The notes: generated by a model from the sequence alone, not told the origin. Shown: positions 43,468-53,377, numbered from the stretch's first letter. The stretch is 64,000 bases of DNA from Fredericiella sp963839515 (GCA_963839515.1 CAWIVN010000020.1:1-64000); one strand, 5' to 3'. Made by a program: numbers and translations.

Positions 43468-44631
43468 ATGAAGATCACCAATATCAAAACCTATCCCATC
43501 TGGGTTGGCACGCGCAACCAACTGGTCGTCAAGGTCGAGACTGACGAGGGCATCCTTGGTTGGGGCGAGTCGGGGCTCTCCGGCCGCGAACATGCCGTGG
43601 TCGGGGCGATTCGCCACTATCGCGAGTGGTTGATTGGGCGCGACCCGATGCGGATGGGGGCTCTGTGGCAGGAGATGTATCGCAGCCAGTATTTTGAGGG
43701 AGGACGGGTGTTGACGGCGGCGCAGGCGGCGCTCGACCTGGCCTTCTATGATATTGCCGGCAAGGCGCTGGGTGTGCCGGTCTACCAACTGTTGGGCGGC
43801 AAGCAGCGTGAATGGATCCCCTGCTTTGCCTCGACTACCGCCCCGATGGGGCCACAACTGGTCGAGCAGGTGCAGCTGCTGGCCGAGCGCGGCTGGCCGG
43901 CCATTCGCACCGGGATCCATCCCGGACACGGCGCGGGCGAAGACGAGGCCATCTTTGAGCCGCGCATCTCCATCGCCGAGACTGCCACCTGGTTGGCGGC
44001 CACACGCGCAGCGGTCGGGCCTGGGCCTGTGCTGGGCGTGGACTATCATCACCGGCTGTCGGTGGCCGAGGCGGCTTCGTTTTGCCAGCGCATGCCGCCG
44101 GGTACGATCGACTTTTTGGAAGAACCGATCCGCGCCGAGACGCCCGAGGCCTACGAGGCGCTGCGCAAGCTGACGGACGTGCCTTTTGCCATCGGCGAGG
44201 AGGCTGCAAGCAAGTGGGCATTCCTGCCTTACCTGGAACGGGGCATCACGCAGTTTGCGCGCATCGACGTGTGCAACGTGGGCGGGCTGACCGAGGCGAT
44301 GAAAGTAGCAGCGCTGGCCGAGGCGCACTACATCGACCTCATGCCGCACAATCCGCTCGGACCCATTTGTACGGCGGCGACGGCGCACTTCTCTGCCGCC
44401 GTGCCCAATTTTGCCTGGCTGGAGACGCGGGTGTCTCCGACCGAGCAACTCGGCTTTCACGATCCCGACTGGTTCCCCACGCAGCTCCGCCAGGAGGAGC
44501 ACCAGCTGATTGTCTCGGATGCGCCCGGCCTGGGCGTCGAGTTCAACGAAGAACGGGCGCTGCGCGCTGACTTCCAGTACTGGGAGGCCCCTCACCTGCG
44601 CCGCCGTGACGGCTCGGTGACGAACTGGTAG
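43468..44631 (+). CDS. Enolase-superfamily dehydratase (galactonate dehydratase-like)
   Basis: 387 aa. N-terminal MLE/MR cap with LGWGESGLSGRE, C-terminal barrel with Asp192 and His194 in VDYHH, Glu218 in EEPI, Glu244 in IGEE and a C-terminal base-type His in MPHNPLGP. This ligand set matches the DgoD/acid sugar dehydratases. It removes water from a sugar acid such as D-galactonate, using Mg2+. The exact substrate is not determined. A TGT-TATACT lies near 43411. Its 3' end overlaps the broken mgtA on the other strand. Confidence 0.9.
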   Translation: MKITNIKTYPIWVGTRNQLVVKVETDEGILGWGESGLSGREHAVVGAIRHYREWLIGRDPMRMGALWQEMYRSQYFEGGRVLTAAQAALDLAFYDIAGKALGVPVYQLLGGKQREWIPCFASTTAPMGPQLVEQVQLLAERGWPAIRTGIHPGHGAGEDEAIFEPRISIAETATWLAATRAAVGPGPVLGVDYHHRLSVAEAASFCQRMPPGTIDFLEEPIRAETPEAYEALRKLTDVPFAIGEEAASKWAFLPYLERGITQFARIDVCNVGGLTEAMKVAALAEAHYIDLMPHNPLGPICTAATAHFSAAVPNFAWLETRVSPTEQLGFHDPDWFPTQLRQEEHQLIVSDAPGLGVEFNEERALRADFQYWEAPHLRRRDGSVTNW

Positions 44632-46496
44632 GCCGGCGCTTTGCCTCACTGGCATAGAAGTAGTGCTTCGTGATCTCCAGCGCCACGACATAGGCTGCCG
44701 CAATCACTAAGATTGCCACCAGCCAGAGCCCGCTCAGCGGCACAAATTCCATTGCTTGCGCCAGGGGCGAGTAGGGGAGCCACAACGCTACACCGGCTGT
44801 GACCAGGGTGCCGGCTGTCAGCCACGTCCCCGGCCGGCTGCGATAAAAGGGCCGTCGAGTGCGCACGACTAGCATGGACACCAATTCAGTCAGCAGCGAT
44901 TCCACGAACCACGCCGTGCGAAACTGCACTGGCGTCGCGTGCGCTCCCCACAATAGGATGGCAAAGGTCACGTAATCGAACAGCGAACTCACCAGCCCAA
45001 AGACGATTGTAGCGGTCCTGCAGGGGCAACGTCCGGTAAGCTATGCCCAATACACGCAACCCTTGGTCGCTCCATTGCGCATAGCGATCCAGAATGGCTG
45101 CTCGGGCGTGGTCGTCCAGCGCCTTCTGTTCACCTGGATGCTCTGCCTGGGCTGCAGCTTCAACCGCATACTCTGTGCACAAGGCAAGCAGCGGCTCCAA
45201 CGCCCCCTTGCTGATAAGCAGCGCCTCTCCTTGCGTCGGCGCCCGAACGATCACACTCAGGCGCTTGCGCACAAAGTCATAGGGGATCTCGTTTAGCTTT
45301 TCCACTTCCTCAGCGACTACTCTTGAGGGATCGCCTGGTGCTTCTTGCTGCTTGCTAACGATCGCTTCGTCGAGCGCGTTGGCCAGGCCTGTCTGCAAGG
45401 CGGCATTGAGATAGGCATAGCGATACACCGCCGCTGACGGCTTGCCAGACGGGTCCACTGCTTGATCCAGCCGCACAACGCCTTCCGTCAACGTCCCCGT
45501 TTTGTCGGTACACAAGATATCCATGCTGCCGAAGTTCTCGATGGCGTTGAGGCGGCGCACGATCACCCCGTGCTTCGCCATGGTCTGTGCGCCCTTGGAT
45601 AGGTTGATCGTAATGATGGCGGGCAGCAGTTCAGGCGAGATGCCGACGGCCAGCGCAACGGCAAAGAGCAATGCGTCTACGGGCGGCTTAGCGGAAATAA
45701 TGTTCATGCCAAAGACGACGAGGACCAGGATGACCATCACCTGGCTCAACATCAGGCCAAAGTGGCGGATGCCGCGCTCGAATTCGGTCTCGGGTGGGCG
45801 CAAGTTGAGTTGCCCCGCAATCTGGCCGAATGCCGTCCTTGGGCCGGACGCCGCCACCAGCATGTGCCCTGTGCCCGAGCGCACGGTCGTACCCATGTAG
45901 ACGCAGTTGGAGCGCTCGGCGAGACCGGAACCAGGCGCCGCCGTGCCGACCTCCTTCTCCACGGGGAATGTCTCGCCGGTCAAGACCGCCTGATTGACGA
46001 ATAGGTCCTTGGCTTCGAGCAGTACACCATCGGCGGGGATGAGGCTGCCGGCCGACAGCAGGATTACGTCGCCGCGCACCACGTCTGCGGCGGGAATACG
46101 CTGTGTCCGCCCGTCGCGCAACGCATCTACTTCATGGCGAATGCGTTGACGCAACTTCTCCACCGCTTTTGACGCCATGTTTTCCTGTGTGAAGGTGATG
46201 ATGGCGCTTGCCAGTACGATAGTGAGGATCACGGCAGCGTCGGTCCAGTCTTGCAGGAATGCCGAAACGAGGGCCGCAAAGATCAAGATGAGCACGAGGG
46301 GGCTTTCAAATTGGCGTAAGAACAGCCGCCACGCAGGCGCGCGCCCGACGGTGCCCAGCGTGTTCGGGCCCTCCTGCAACAACCTGCGCTGTGCTTCCTG
46401 CGGCGATAAGCCGTTCGGCGAAGACTCCAGTGCTCGAATCAGTTCCTCAGGGCTAACGCTCCAGTAATCGGGACTCTGTGTGTCCTTGTACATCAT
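44543..46496 (-). pseudogene. mgtA: Mg2+-importing P-type ATPase, internally deleted
   Basis: The first part (from ATG 46496) is a normal MgtA: A-domain LTGETFPVEK, the phosphorylation motif DKTGTLTEG and the N-domain. It then shifts frame near 45015. In the other frame it continues with the last membrane segments (GLVSSLFDYVTFAILLW and VESLLTELVSMLVVR). The P-domain hinge GDGxND and several TM segments (about 250 residues) are missing. The junction explains the shift. The 3' end runs into the dehydratase gene. The product cannot transport Mg2+. A GATAAT lies 6 nt before the ATG. Confidence 0.85.
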
Positions 46497-46739
46497 ATAG
46501 AGATTATCGCGCCACTCTCCCGCTCATTCCATAGATTGCGGCAAGTTCTAACCCACTCCTTAAGTTCGGCTTAGAAGGCTGCACCTTACTGCCGTTCTTC
46601 AGCTAATTGACGTATTTTTTGACTGCTTTATCGACTCTATTTGAATAGATACGGCCTCTGTCGCCAATCACTCGATACGTTCTTACGTGCGTACACCGCC
46701 ATGGCGCCGTTGAAACATACCGCCCATCGGAGAATTATT

Positions 46740-47522
46740 GTGTCCAGCTTGTCCCATCTGCTCGATTTTTATCCTGCTCCTGTACGCACCCTTGTGGCTG
46801 ACCTGGCGACGCTGATCAAGTCTGCCGCGCCTGGCGCGCGCGAGGCGGTGCGCCCGGAGACGCGTTGTCTGCGCTACAGCCATGCGCGTTGCGGCTATTT
46901 CTGCGGCCTCTATCCGCAAGTTTCCAGCGCGCAACTACTATTTGAATTTGGCGTGCTGCTGCCGGATCCCGAGGGTTTGTTGGAGGGCGACGGCTCGCAC
47001 GTGCGTTTCGTGACAGTTTGGGCCAACCAACCACTGCGTGCACAGGCGTTGCGACGCTTAGTGACCGCGGCGTACGATCTGCCGCGTAAGCGGTTGGACA
47101 AGTTGGCGCTGGTAGATGCAATGGCGATGCAGCGCCAATACGACGAATTGCTGGAACGGGCGGTTCTGCACGGAACCTTGGAGGATGTGCGCCAGGCGTT
47201 GGCGGGAGGAGCCAGCCCGGATGGACAACCGTATGAATTGCCGCCGCTTTTCCGTGCCTGCATCAATCGCGGCGACGACTACCAGCGTCATGAGATCGTG
47301 CACCTGCTCTTGGCGGCCGGGGCTGATGTCAACTGCGAATACAATGGTCGCTCGTTGCTGGCCAATGTTGAGCGCTTGGGGCGCCAGGACCTGGTAAATT
47401 TGCTGCTCGGCTATGGAGCAACCCAAGAGCTCGTCAGTGCCGCGCGCGTGGAAACGGCCCCATCTCCCATAAAGGCAGAGGCGGCTTCCCGGAACTGGCC
47501 GCAACGTGTCTTTGAGGCGTGA
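46740..47522 (+). CDS. DUF1801-like and ankyrin-repeat protein
   Basis: About 260 aa from GTG 46740 (CGGAGAA upstream); an ATG at 46641 would add a non-homologous stretch. The N-terminal half (LSHLLDFYPAPVRTLVADLA, FEFGVLLPDPEGLLE) matches DUF1801. The C-terminal half has two or three ankyrin repeats (RQALAGGASPDGQPYELPPL, LLLAAGADVNCEYNGRSLL, LLLGYGA). It is probably a protein-interaction module. Function is unknown. Confidence 0.8.
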   Translation: MSSLSHLLDFYPAPVRTLVADLATLIKSAAPGAREAVRPETRCLRYSHARCGYFCGLYPQVSSAQLLFEFGVLLPDPEGLLEGDGSHVRFVTVWANQPLRAQALRRLVTAAYDLPRKRLDKLALVDAMAMQRQYDELLERAVLHGTLEDVRQALAGGASPDGQPYELPPLFRACINRGDDYQRHEIVHLLLAAGADVNCEYNGRSLLANVERLGRQDLVNLLLGYGATQELVSAARVETAPSPIKAEAASRNWPQRVFEA

Positions 47523-47534
47523 GAGATAGCCTCA

Positions 47535-49592
47535 CTACATTTCGATCGTCGTCCCAATTTCAAACACACGCGCCGGCGGCAGGCAGAAGAAGTCCGCCGC
47601 ACTGGCCGCATTACGGCGCATCAAGGTGTACAGATGTTCTCGCCACGGGGCCATACCCGGCTGTTCGGATGCCGTTACCTTTGTGCGGTTGACAAAGAAC
47701 GGAACGTTTTCCGGCTCAAACGTCTTGCCCGGCAGGGTAACGCGCTGCAGCGTGCGCGGTACGTTGGCCTCTTCCATAAAGCCATAGCGGAATGTGGCAC
47801 GGTAGATTTGGTGCCCTAGGTGTTCTACCTCGATGCGCTGGTCGCGATCAATATAGGGAACCTCCTCATACTGCACGTTGAGCAGCAGCACCCTTTCATG
47901 CAGCACATGGTTGTATTTCAGGTTCGCCAGCAATGCGGCCGGCGCACCCTCGCGATCGGCGCTCAAGAATACCGCATCGCCTGACGCACGCACCGGCTGC
48001 TCCTCTACCACACGTTCCAGCAAGCGGGGTAGCGCCAACTCCAGGTTGCGTTCGCGCGTGACCACCAACCAGCTCCCGCGTTTCCATGTCGTCATGACGG
48101 TGAAGATAAGCAGCGCAGCCACGATGGGGAACCAACCACCCTGTGGGATCTTCACGATGTTCGCGCCAAAGAAGGCCAGGTCGATAACGAGGAAGAAGGC
48201 GACGATCACCGCCACCCACGGCGCGCTCCAGCGCCAGCGGTTGCGCGCTACCACGGAAAAAATAATGGTGGTGATCACCATCGTCGAGGTCACGGCGATG
48301 CCGTAGGCCGCCGCGAGGTGGCTGGATGTCTGGAAATAGAGCACGACGCCGATGCAAGTGAACATCAGCGCCCAGTTGACGATCGGAATGTAGATCTGGC
48401 CAAAGGCGGTCTCAGATGTATGGTCGATTTGCAAGCGGGGCAGAAAGCCGAGGTTTTCGGCCTGCATGGTGAGGGAGAAGGCACCTGAAATCAGCGCCTG
48501 CGAAGCGATGATGGTGGCGGCCGTTGCCAGCACCACGAGCGGCAGCAGCGCCCAGGAGGGGGCCAGCATGTAGAACGAGTTCACCGCCGCTTCGGGATGG
48601 CGCAATACAAGCGCTCCCTGGCCGAAGTAGTTGAGCAGCAGCGCCGGCAGCACGTAGATGAACCAGGCCAGGCGGATAGGCTTGGGCCCAAAGTGGCCCA
48701 TGTCGGCATAAAGGGCCTCGCCGCCGGTTACGACCAGGAAGACCGTGCCCAGGACGAGGAAACCGTGCCAACCGTTGTTGATGAAAAAGAAGGCAGCGTA
48801 ATGCGGGCTGACGGCAGTCAGCACATAGGGCGCCTGGACGATGTGCGTGATACCAAGAATGGCCAGCACGGCAAACCACACTACCATGATCGGCCCGAAC
48901 ATGCCGCCGATGAGCGCAGTGCCGCGGCGCTGGATCATGAACAGTGCTATCAGGATAACGATAGTGATTGGCAGCACGTATGGATGGAACAAAGGTGTTA
49001 CGATGTTCAAGCCCTCGACTGCGCTCAGAACTGAAATGGCCGGCGTGATCACGCCGTCGCCGTAAAGCAGGGCGGCCCCAAACACGCCCAGAAGCACCAA
49101 CCAGCGCTGGCGGCTCATGGCGATGCGCCGCAGCGGCGTGGCCAGCGCTGTGAGCGCCAGGATGCCCCCTTCGCCGTGGTTGTCGGCGCGTAGAATGAAG
49201 ACGATGTACTTGAGGGTGATCACGATGATCAGCGCCCAGAAGATGAGTGACAGCACACCCAGCACATTGTCAGGGGTGGGCGCGATGCTGTAGTGTCCGG
49301 AGAAACACTCACGCAAAGCGTACAGCGGGGACGTGCCGATGTCGCCATAGACAACCCCGAGGGCCGTGACGGCGAGCAAAGCCAGTGCTTTGCCTGTGAC
49401 GGGACCAGGCCCATGGCCATGACCTTCTTGAGCGGCGGCCCCGATACTTTTGCGCCCTGGCCGGCGGCTGGCACCAGGCGTTGTTGTCGAGGAACTGTCA
49501 GCCGTGTCTGCGCCGTTGCTCGTCTTGAATTCAGGTTCGGTTGGCTGCACGGCCGGGCGGCTGTCAGGCGCTGTGTCTTGCTTGCTTGTCAT
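47535..49592 (-). CDS. kup: Low-affinity K+ transporter Kup
   Basis: 685 aa from ATG 49592 (GGAG about 8 nt upstream); the frame extends to 49643 without support. A 60-residue Thr/Ser/Gly-rich cytoplasmic N-terminus is followed by 12 membrane segments starting ALLAVTALGVVYGDIGTSPL, the Kup signature, with GDGVITPAISVLSAVEGLNI near residue 170. A hydrophilic C-terminal domain ends near RVFEIGTTIEM. It takes up K+ with H+. It is the likely sole K+ importer here. Confidence 0.95.
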   Translation of the reverse strand: MTSKQDTAPDSRPAVQPTEPEFKTSNGADTADSSSTTTPGASRRPGRKSIGAAAQEGHGHGPGPVTGKALALLAVTALGVVYGDIGTSPLYALRECFSGHYSIAPTPDNVLGVLSLIFWALIIVITLKYIVFILRADNHGEGGILALTALATPLRRIAMSRQRWLVLLGVFGAALLYGDGVITPAISVLSAVEGLNIVTPLFHPYVLPITIVILIALFMIQRRGTALIGGMFGPIMVVWFAVLAILGITHIVQAPYVLTAVSPHYAAFFFINNGWHGFLVLGTVFLVVTGGEALYADMGHFGPKPIRLAWFIYVLPALLLNYFGQGALVLRHPEAAVNSFYMLAPSWALLPLVVLATAATIIASQALISGAFSLTMQAENLGFLPRLQIDHTSETAFGQIYIPIVNWALMFTCIGVVLYFQTSSHLAAAYGIAVTSTMVITTIIFSVVARNRWRWSAPWVAVIVAFFLVIDLAFFGANIVKIPQGGWFPIVAALLIFTVMTTWKRGSWLVVTRERNLELALPRLLERVVEEQPVRASGDAVFLSADREGAPAALLANLKYNHVLHERVLLLNVQYEEVPYIDRDQRIEVEHLGHQIYRATFRYGFMEEANVPRTLQRVTLPGKTFEPENVPFFVNRTKVTASEQPGMAPWREHLYTLMRRNAASAADFFCLPPARVFEIGTTIEM

Positions 49593-49676
49593 AACTGCTC
49601 TCCAGTTTGTTTGAACAAACCGCCATTCTTGAATAGGACGCACGGTCGCGTAAGTGGATGCACGAGAGAGGTGGTA

Positions 49677-51350
49677 TTACCTGGATCTCGTGACCGTGAG
49701 CAGCATTCCGGGCGCAGGCATGTCAACCTTGGACAGTGCACCGTCGGGCCAGCGAATCTCCAAGCGCTGCGGCGTCATGGTGGCGGCAAGGCCAAAATGC
49801 AGCCGCGGGGGGTCACCACTGAGATAGCCGCTGCCGGCGCGCACGTCGCGCAGCAAATTGCCCTTATCCGTAACCAGCGTCACCTGGGCGCCCAGGGCGT
49901 AGGTATTTCTGCTTGCCGGCCAGCGCAGGTCCAACTCTATGCTGGAGCCACCGCTGCACAGGCGGTTCTCAAAGAGTTGGGCTGGGCCGCGCAGGTTATT
50001 GACCGCTATATCCAGGTCGCCGTCGCCGTCAAGGTCGGCCATGAGCATGCCGCGCCCGCTGAACTGCGAATCCAGCTGCCAACCGGGCATATTGCGAAAG
50101 CGCAGGCCGCCTTCATTGCGAAAGGCTTGATTCTTCTCTACGAGTTCGTGATTGGGCATATGGCCAAAGAGCGTCTCTTCGATCATGCCGTTGACGGTGT
50201 AGAGGTCGAGGAAGCTGTCGTTGTCCAAGTCGCCAAACTTGGACGACCAGGTCCAGCCTGTGCCGTCGACGCCCCAGTCAGGGGCGAGGTTTAGATATTC
50301 GTCGGGGGCAAGCGGGAACTGGAGCATATTCTCCATGGCCTGGCGGTCCTCGGTCACGCTCTGGCGGGTCATGCCCTCCATCATATCGTCCATTACGGGC
50401 ATCATGTCCACCATATCAGCCTCAGAGTAGGGCTTCATATCGGCTGCGAAAATTTCCGGGTGGCCGTCGTTGTCGACATCGCCTTGGTCGAGGCTCATCG
50501 TGCTGTGCGTGGTCGTTGCAAACGGTTCGGCGGGCGCCCAGCCACCGTTTTTATCCTGCAGCCAGATCCTATCCGGCACGAGGAAATCGTTGCCTACCAT
50601 GATGTCAAGGCGACCGTCGGCATTGAGGTCGGGCAGCAAGAGGGCCAGCGCCTGCGCGTCGCGTGCCAACGGGGTGCCAGTGAATTTGCCGCCTTCATTA
50701 CGGTACACGTAAACGCCTTTATTTGAGCCGTTGACGATGTAGGATGACCCCCGGGCGGCGAGCAGCCCGGCGTCGTAGGTGCCTGTCACAAGATCAAGGT
50801 CGCCGTCCCCTTCCAGGTCGGCCCAGTTGGTGGAGTAAGCAGGAGCGGCCACACCCGGCAGTGTCTGCCGTATGAACTTTACTGCGCCGTCCTGTTCACC
50901 CTCGTTGTGGAAGTAGTTGAGTGCGCCTGTATTGCGGGTCAGCACAGCGTCGAGGCGACCATCGCCGTCTACATCCACCAGCTTTACATCGCGTGTCTTG
51001 CCGGTCGAGAACTCTTGGGCGCGAAAGCGGAGTTGGCCCAGGTTCCACAGCAATGTATCGGGGCCATCATGGTTGCCGAACAACAGGTCGAGATCGCCGT
51101 CGCTATCCAAGTCGCCTGCTGCTACGCCCGCACCATTGGCATCGAACATGCGCACGGTGTCATTCTTCACGGCCGTAAAGTGGGGAAGGGCATTGGTCAC
51201 AAAGGCTGGCAGGCAAGGCTGCACTTCTGCGGCGAGCGGTTGCGCATCGGCCGTCGCGGGGACCTCCGTAGCATCCTGGCCGTGAGCGGTAAACGGTAGG
51301 AGCAAGGCGGCGAACAAGGTGAGCAAAACGACGTGTGTACCTCTGGACAT
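49677..51350 (-). CDS. Secreted FG-GAP/VCBS-repeat protein with ASPIC/UnbV end
   Basis: 557 aa from ATG 51350. A signal peptide (ending TAHGQ) is followed by FG-GAP/VCBS repeats: DLDSDGDLDLLFGNHDG, DVDGDGRLDAVLTRN, DLEGDGDLDLVTG, DLNADGRLDIMVGND, DVDNDGHPEIFAADM, DLDNDSFLDLYTVNG and DLDGDGDLDIAVNN, each a Ca2+-binding blade motif. The C-terminal ASPIC/UnbV stretch is RDVRAGSGYLSGDPPRLHFG. It should form an extracellular beta-propeller. An extended -10 sits 6 nt from the ATG, so the mRNA may be leaderless. Function unknown. Confidence 0.88.
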   Translation of the reverse strand: MSRGTHVVLLTLFAALLLPFTAHGQDATEVPATADAQPLAAEVQPCLPAFVTNALPHFTAVKNDTVRMFDANGAGVAAGDLDSDGDLDLLFGNHDGPDTLLWNLGQLRFRAQEFSTGKTRDVKLVDVDGDGRLDAVLTRNTGALNYFHNEGEQDGAVKFIRQTLPGVAAPAYSTNWADLEGDGDLDLVTGTYDAGLLAARGSSYIVNGSNKGVYVYRNEGGKFTGTPLARDAQALALLLPDLNADGRLDIMVGNDFLVPDRIWLQDKNGGWAPAEPFATTTHSTMSLDQGDVDNDGHPEIFAADMKPYSEADMVDMMPVMDDMMEGMTRQSVTEDRQAMENMLQFPLAPDEYLNLAPDWGVDGTGWTWSSKFGDLDNDSFLDLYTVNGMIEETLFGHMPNHELVEKNQAFRNEGGLRFRNMPGWQLDSQFSGRGMLMADLDGDGDLDIAVNNLRGPAQLFENRLCSGGSSIELDLRWPASRNTYALGAQVTLVTDKGNLLRDVRAGSGYLSGDPPRLHFGLAATMTPQRLEIRWPDGALSKVDMPAPGMLLTVTRSR

Positions 51351-51356
51351 AATGGA

Positions 51357-51365
51357 AGTGTAGCA
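51357..51365 (-). promoter_or_regulatory. Extended -10 of the FG-GAP gene
   Basis: TGC-TACACT on the minus strand, ending 6 nt before ATG 51350. There is no RBS, so a leaderless transcript is proposed. Confidence 0.45.
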
Positions 51366-51412
51366 GGGAATGGGCGGACGGTGAAACAAGCTGGTTAATC
51401 GGCAAACTTTGG

Positions 51413-52123
51413 CTATGAGGGCGACCTGGCTGCCTGCAAATAAGCAACGATCAATGGGTGCGGCTGCTCGGCAACAGAACGGACTTGGGGCAAAAAGAGT
51501 GTTGCCACGTAGAAAGGATGCGTAGGCAGTTCGATCATGCGCACCTCTCCATCGGCGCCGACGCCGACGATGCGGAGTTCGCTATGGGCATACAATTCCT
51601 GATAGTTGGGATTGAGCCCATAGTTGCAGGCAAACTCCTCCCTTATGGTTGCCTGCCCGTAGACTCGCTGCGCCAATGTACCCGGCAGCACCGTCACGTC
51701 CTGCGCCGTACCCACCAGCGAACAAGTGAGTCGGCTAATGACCAGGTCGGCCGCGTCGGGAGCAGATTCCTCATGCTCGGCCTGATCGAGTCCCAATACA
51801 TTGCGTGCATACTCTACCAGAGCATGTTGGAATCCCCCTCAGGTGCCGACAAACGGCCTTCCTTGTTCGCGTGCAAACCGGATGGCCTGGAGTGCCCCCT
51901 CCATGCTCCGATATGGGCTGCCTGGCGCGCACCACAGTGCGTCAAACTTGCGAAGGATGCTCTCCCGTCGCTCCTCTTCCAAAGAGGGCGTCGGCAGCCA
52001 CACTATATTCAAGTCCAGGGATAGTGCGCCGGCGGCATGTTGCAAAGCTACATTGGTCGCAGCATGAAAGCGAGAAGCGGGCTCATAATCGCCAATAATT
52101 CCTACGCTAAGTGATTCGGACAT
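51413..52123 (-). CDS. CTP-synthase-like glutaminase-fold selenoprotein (Sec at nucleophile site)
   Basis: 236 aa from ATG 52123 if TGA at 51841-51839 (codon 95) is read through. The upstream part (SVGIIGDYEPASRFHAATNV, FDALWCAPGSPYRSMEGALQ, GRPFVGT) and the downstream part (GGFQHALVEYARNVLG) are the two halves of one class I amidotransferase domain, with TGA where GTCGGFQH has its nucleophile Cys. The PyrG catalytic His/Glu (HPFFxxxQFHPE) are replaced: HPFYVATLFLPQ. So it is a CTP-synthase C-terminal-related protein, a family I recall as annotated (seleno)protein, not a standard glutaminase. A SECIS-like hairpin follows the TGA. Function is unknown. Confidence 0.8.
51808..51826 (-). promoter_or_regulatory. 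SECIS-like hairpin
   Basis: On the minus strand CATGCTCT pairs with AGAGTATG (8 bp, one G-U) around the loop GGT. The loop begins 20 nt after the TGA. It fits a bacterial SECIS. Confidence 0.7.
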
Positions 52124-52437
52124 GAGTGCCGGCTCCTAAAACATGTGTTGTCGTTACGTGCTATTCTCCTATTGTAAACGAAACGTCGCCTCAGGGTGGG
52201 TTCAGAACTCGATCGCCGTATATGAGGGAGCATAAGAAGTTCGAGGACCGGCGTCGATATATCTCGATGGAGGCGCGCGCAATGTCTCGGGGGGACTCGT
52301 GCTCACGGCTTCTTGAACCGCAGCGGATACCATAGATAGCCAACTTATAGTCCATTTGGTGCATTGCGCTGGGCTGTGTGCTCGATTAGGATTATAGGGT
52401 AGCCCATAATCCCACCCCCTTAGACAAGGAGTGACGT
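52124..52437. other. Intergenic region upstream of the Sec gene and a small gene
   Basis: 314 nt. AGGAG lies 9 nt before the minus ATG at 52123, and AAGGAG just before the plus ATG at 52438. No other gene is seen. No clear pair of promoters could be placed. Confidence 0.4.
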
Positions 52438-52659
52438 ATGACACAATCATCAAATGCTGGGGCGCTGTACGATCAGAATCTCACACAGTGGTTGCAGCTA
52501 AGCGGCGAATACATCGGTCGTGTGCGACCTGGCGACGAGCGGGTCGCCTGGATGCAGTTTCTGCTGGACGAGATTCGCCAGTTTGTTCCCCCGGCCGAGT
52601 ACGACAGGTTTTTGAACGAGCTGCAGCTGGCGATCGCCGAGCGTCAGGTCCAAGGTTAA
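52438..52659 (+). CDS. Small protein of unknown function (73 aa)
   Basis: ATG follows AAGGAGTGACGT. Contains YDQNLTQWLQLSGEYIGRVR, PGDERVAWMQFLLDEIRQFV and PPAEYDRFLNELQLAIAERQ. It is mostly helical and charged, without Cys or membrane segments. I do not recognise a named family. Lies upstream of the DUF1269 gene. Confidence 0.7.
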   Translation: MTQSSNAGALYDQNLTQWLQLSGEYIGRVRPGDERVAWMQFLLDEIRQFVPPAEYDRFLNELQLAIAERQVQG

Positions 52660-52776
52660 GAGCGGTTCTCAGTCCTGGTTTTGCGGACTAGACATACAGG
52701 CGGAATGCGCGTAGGATTAGACTGTAATACTCCTGGTATGGTTCACCGGCAAATTGCATAACAATAGGAGATACTT

Positions 52777-53250
52777 ATGAGCGATTTGATCGTCATCTCG
52801 TTTGACAGCGTGGCAACGGCCGAAGAGGTGCGTGGCAAGGTGCGCGGCTTGCAGAAGCAGGGATTGATTTCGCTGACCGATGCGGCCGTGATCAGCAAAG
52901 ATGCGGACGGCAAAATCAACGTCCACAATGAGGTTTCGCACGAGACGAAGGTGGGAGCAGGTGTAGGCCTCTTGATGGGTGCGCTTCTCACGGTTGTCTT
53001 TCCAGCCGCCCTCTTGATCGGCGCTGCTGGCGGCGCTGCCGTCGGTGCAATGGTGGGCAACGGGGTGGACAAGAAATTTGTCGAGGATGTACAGAACTCG
53101 CTCGCCCCTGGCAGTTCGGCGTTGTTCATCGTCTTGAAGGGCGGAGACGCCTCTGCCATCCGCGGGGTTCTCGAGCCGTATGAAGGCACGCTGATCCAGA
53201 CTACGTTTGACACCGACCTCGAAGAACAGCTGCGCGACGCACTCAAGTAA
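52777..53250 (+). CDS. DUF1269-family protein
   Basis: 157 aa with the DUF1269 pattern: DLIVISFDSVATAEEVRGKV, GLQKQGLISLTDAAVISKDA, a Gly-rich hydrophobic pair (GAGVGLLMGALLTVVFPAAL and AAGGAAVGAMVGNG), then LAPGSSALFIVLKGGD. It is more compact and closer to the canonical family than its relative at 17152. Probably membrane-associated. ATAGGAGATACTT lies before the ATG. It ends before a very strong hairpin terminator. Confidence 0.9.
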   Translation: MSDLIVISFDSVATAEEVRGKVRGLQKQGLISLTDAAVISKDADGKINVHNEVSHETKVGAGVGLLMGALLTVVFPAALLIGAAGGAAVGAMVGNGVDKKFVEDVQNSLAPGSSALFIVLKGGDASAIRGVLEPYEGTLIQTTFDTDLEEQLRDALK

Positions 53251-53292
53251 ATCGCCGGTATAGTTCCCGCCAGGACAATATCTGTAGCGACC

Positions 53293-53355
53293 TGTGCCTG
53301 GCTCCCACCACAAGCGTTCGCCCAACGCGAGCCCTTGTGGTGGGAGCCAGGCACA
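53293..53355 (+). terminator. 22-bp perfect terminator hairpin
   Basis: TGTGCCTGGCTCCCACCACA and two more bases pair perfectly with the right arm, with an inner CGTT/AACG stem in the loop. TTTTG follows. It shields the DeoR operon from the DUF1269 gene. Confidence 0.85.
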
Positions 53356-53377
53356 TTTTGTTTCCGAAAAATTCCCC

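Noticed and set aside
43363..44703. 446-aa minus-strand frame
   Set aside because: Shadow of the enolase-superfamily dehydratase, which has full catalytic motifs.
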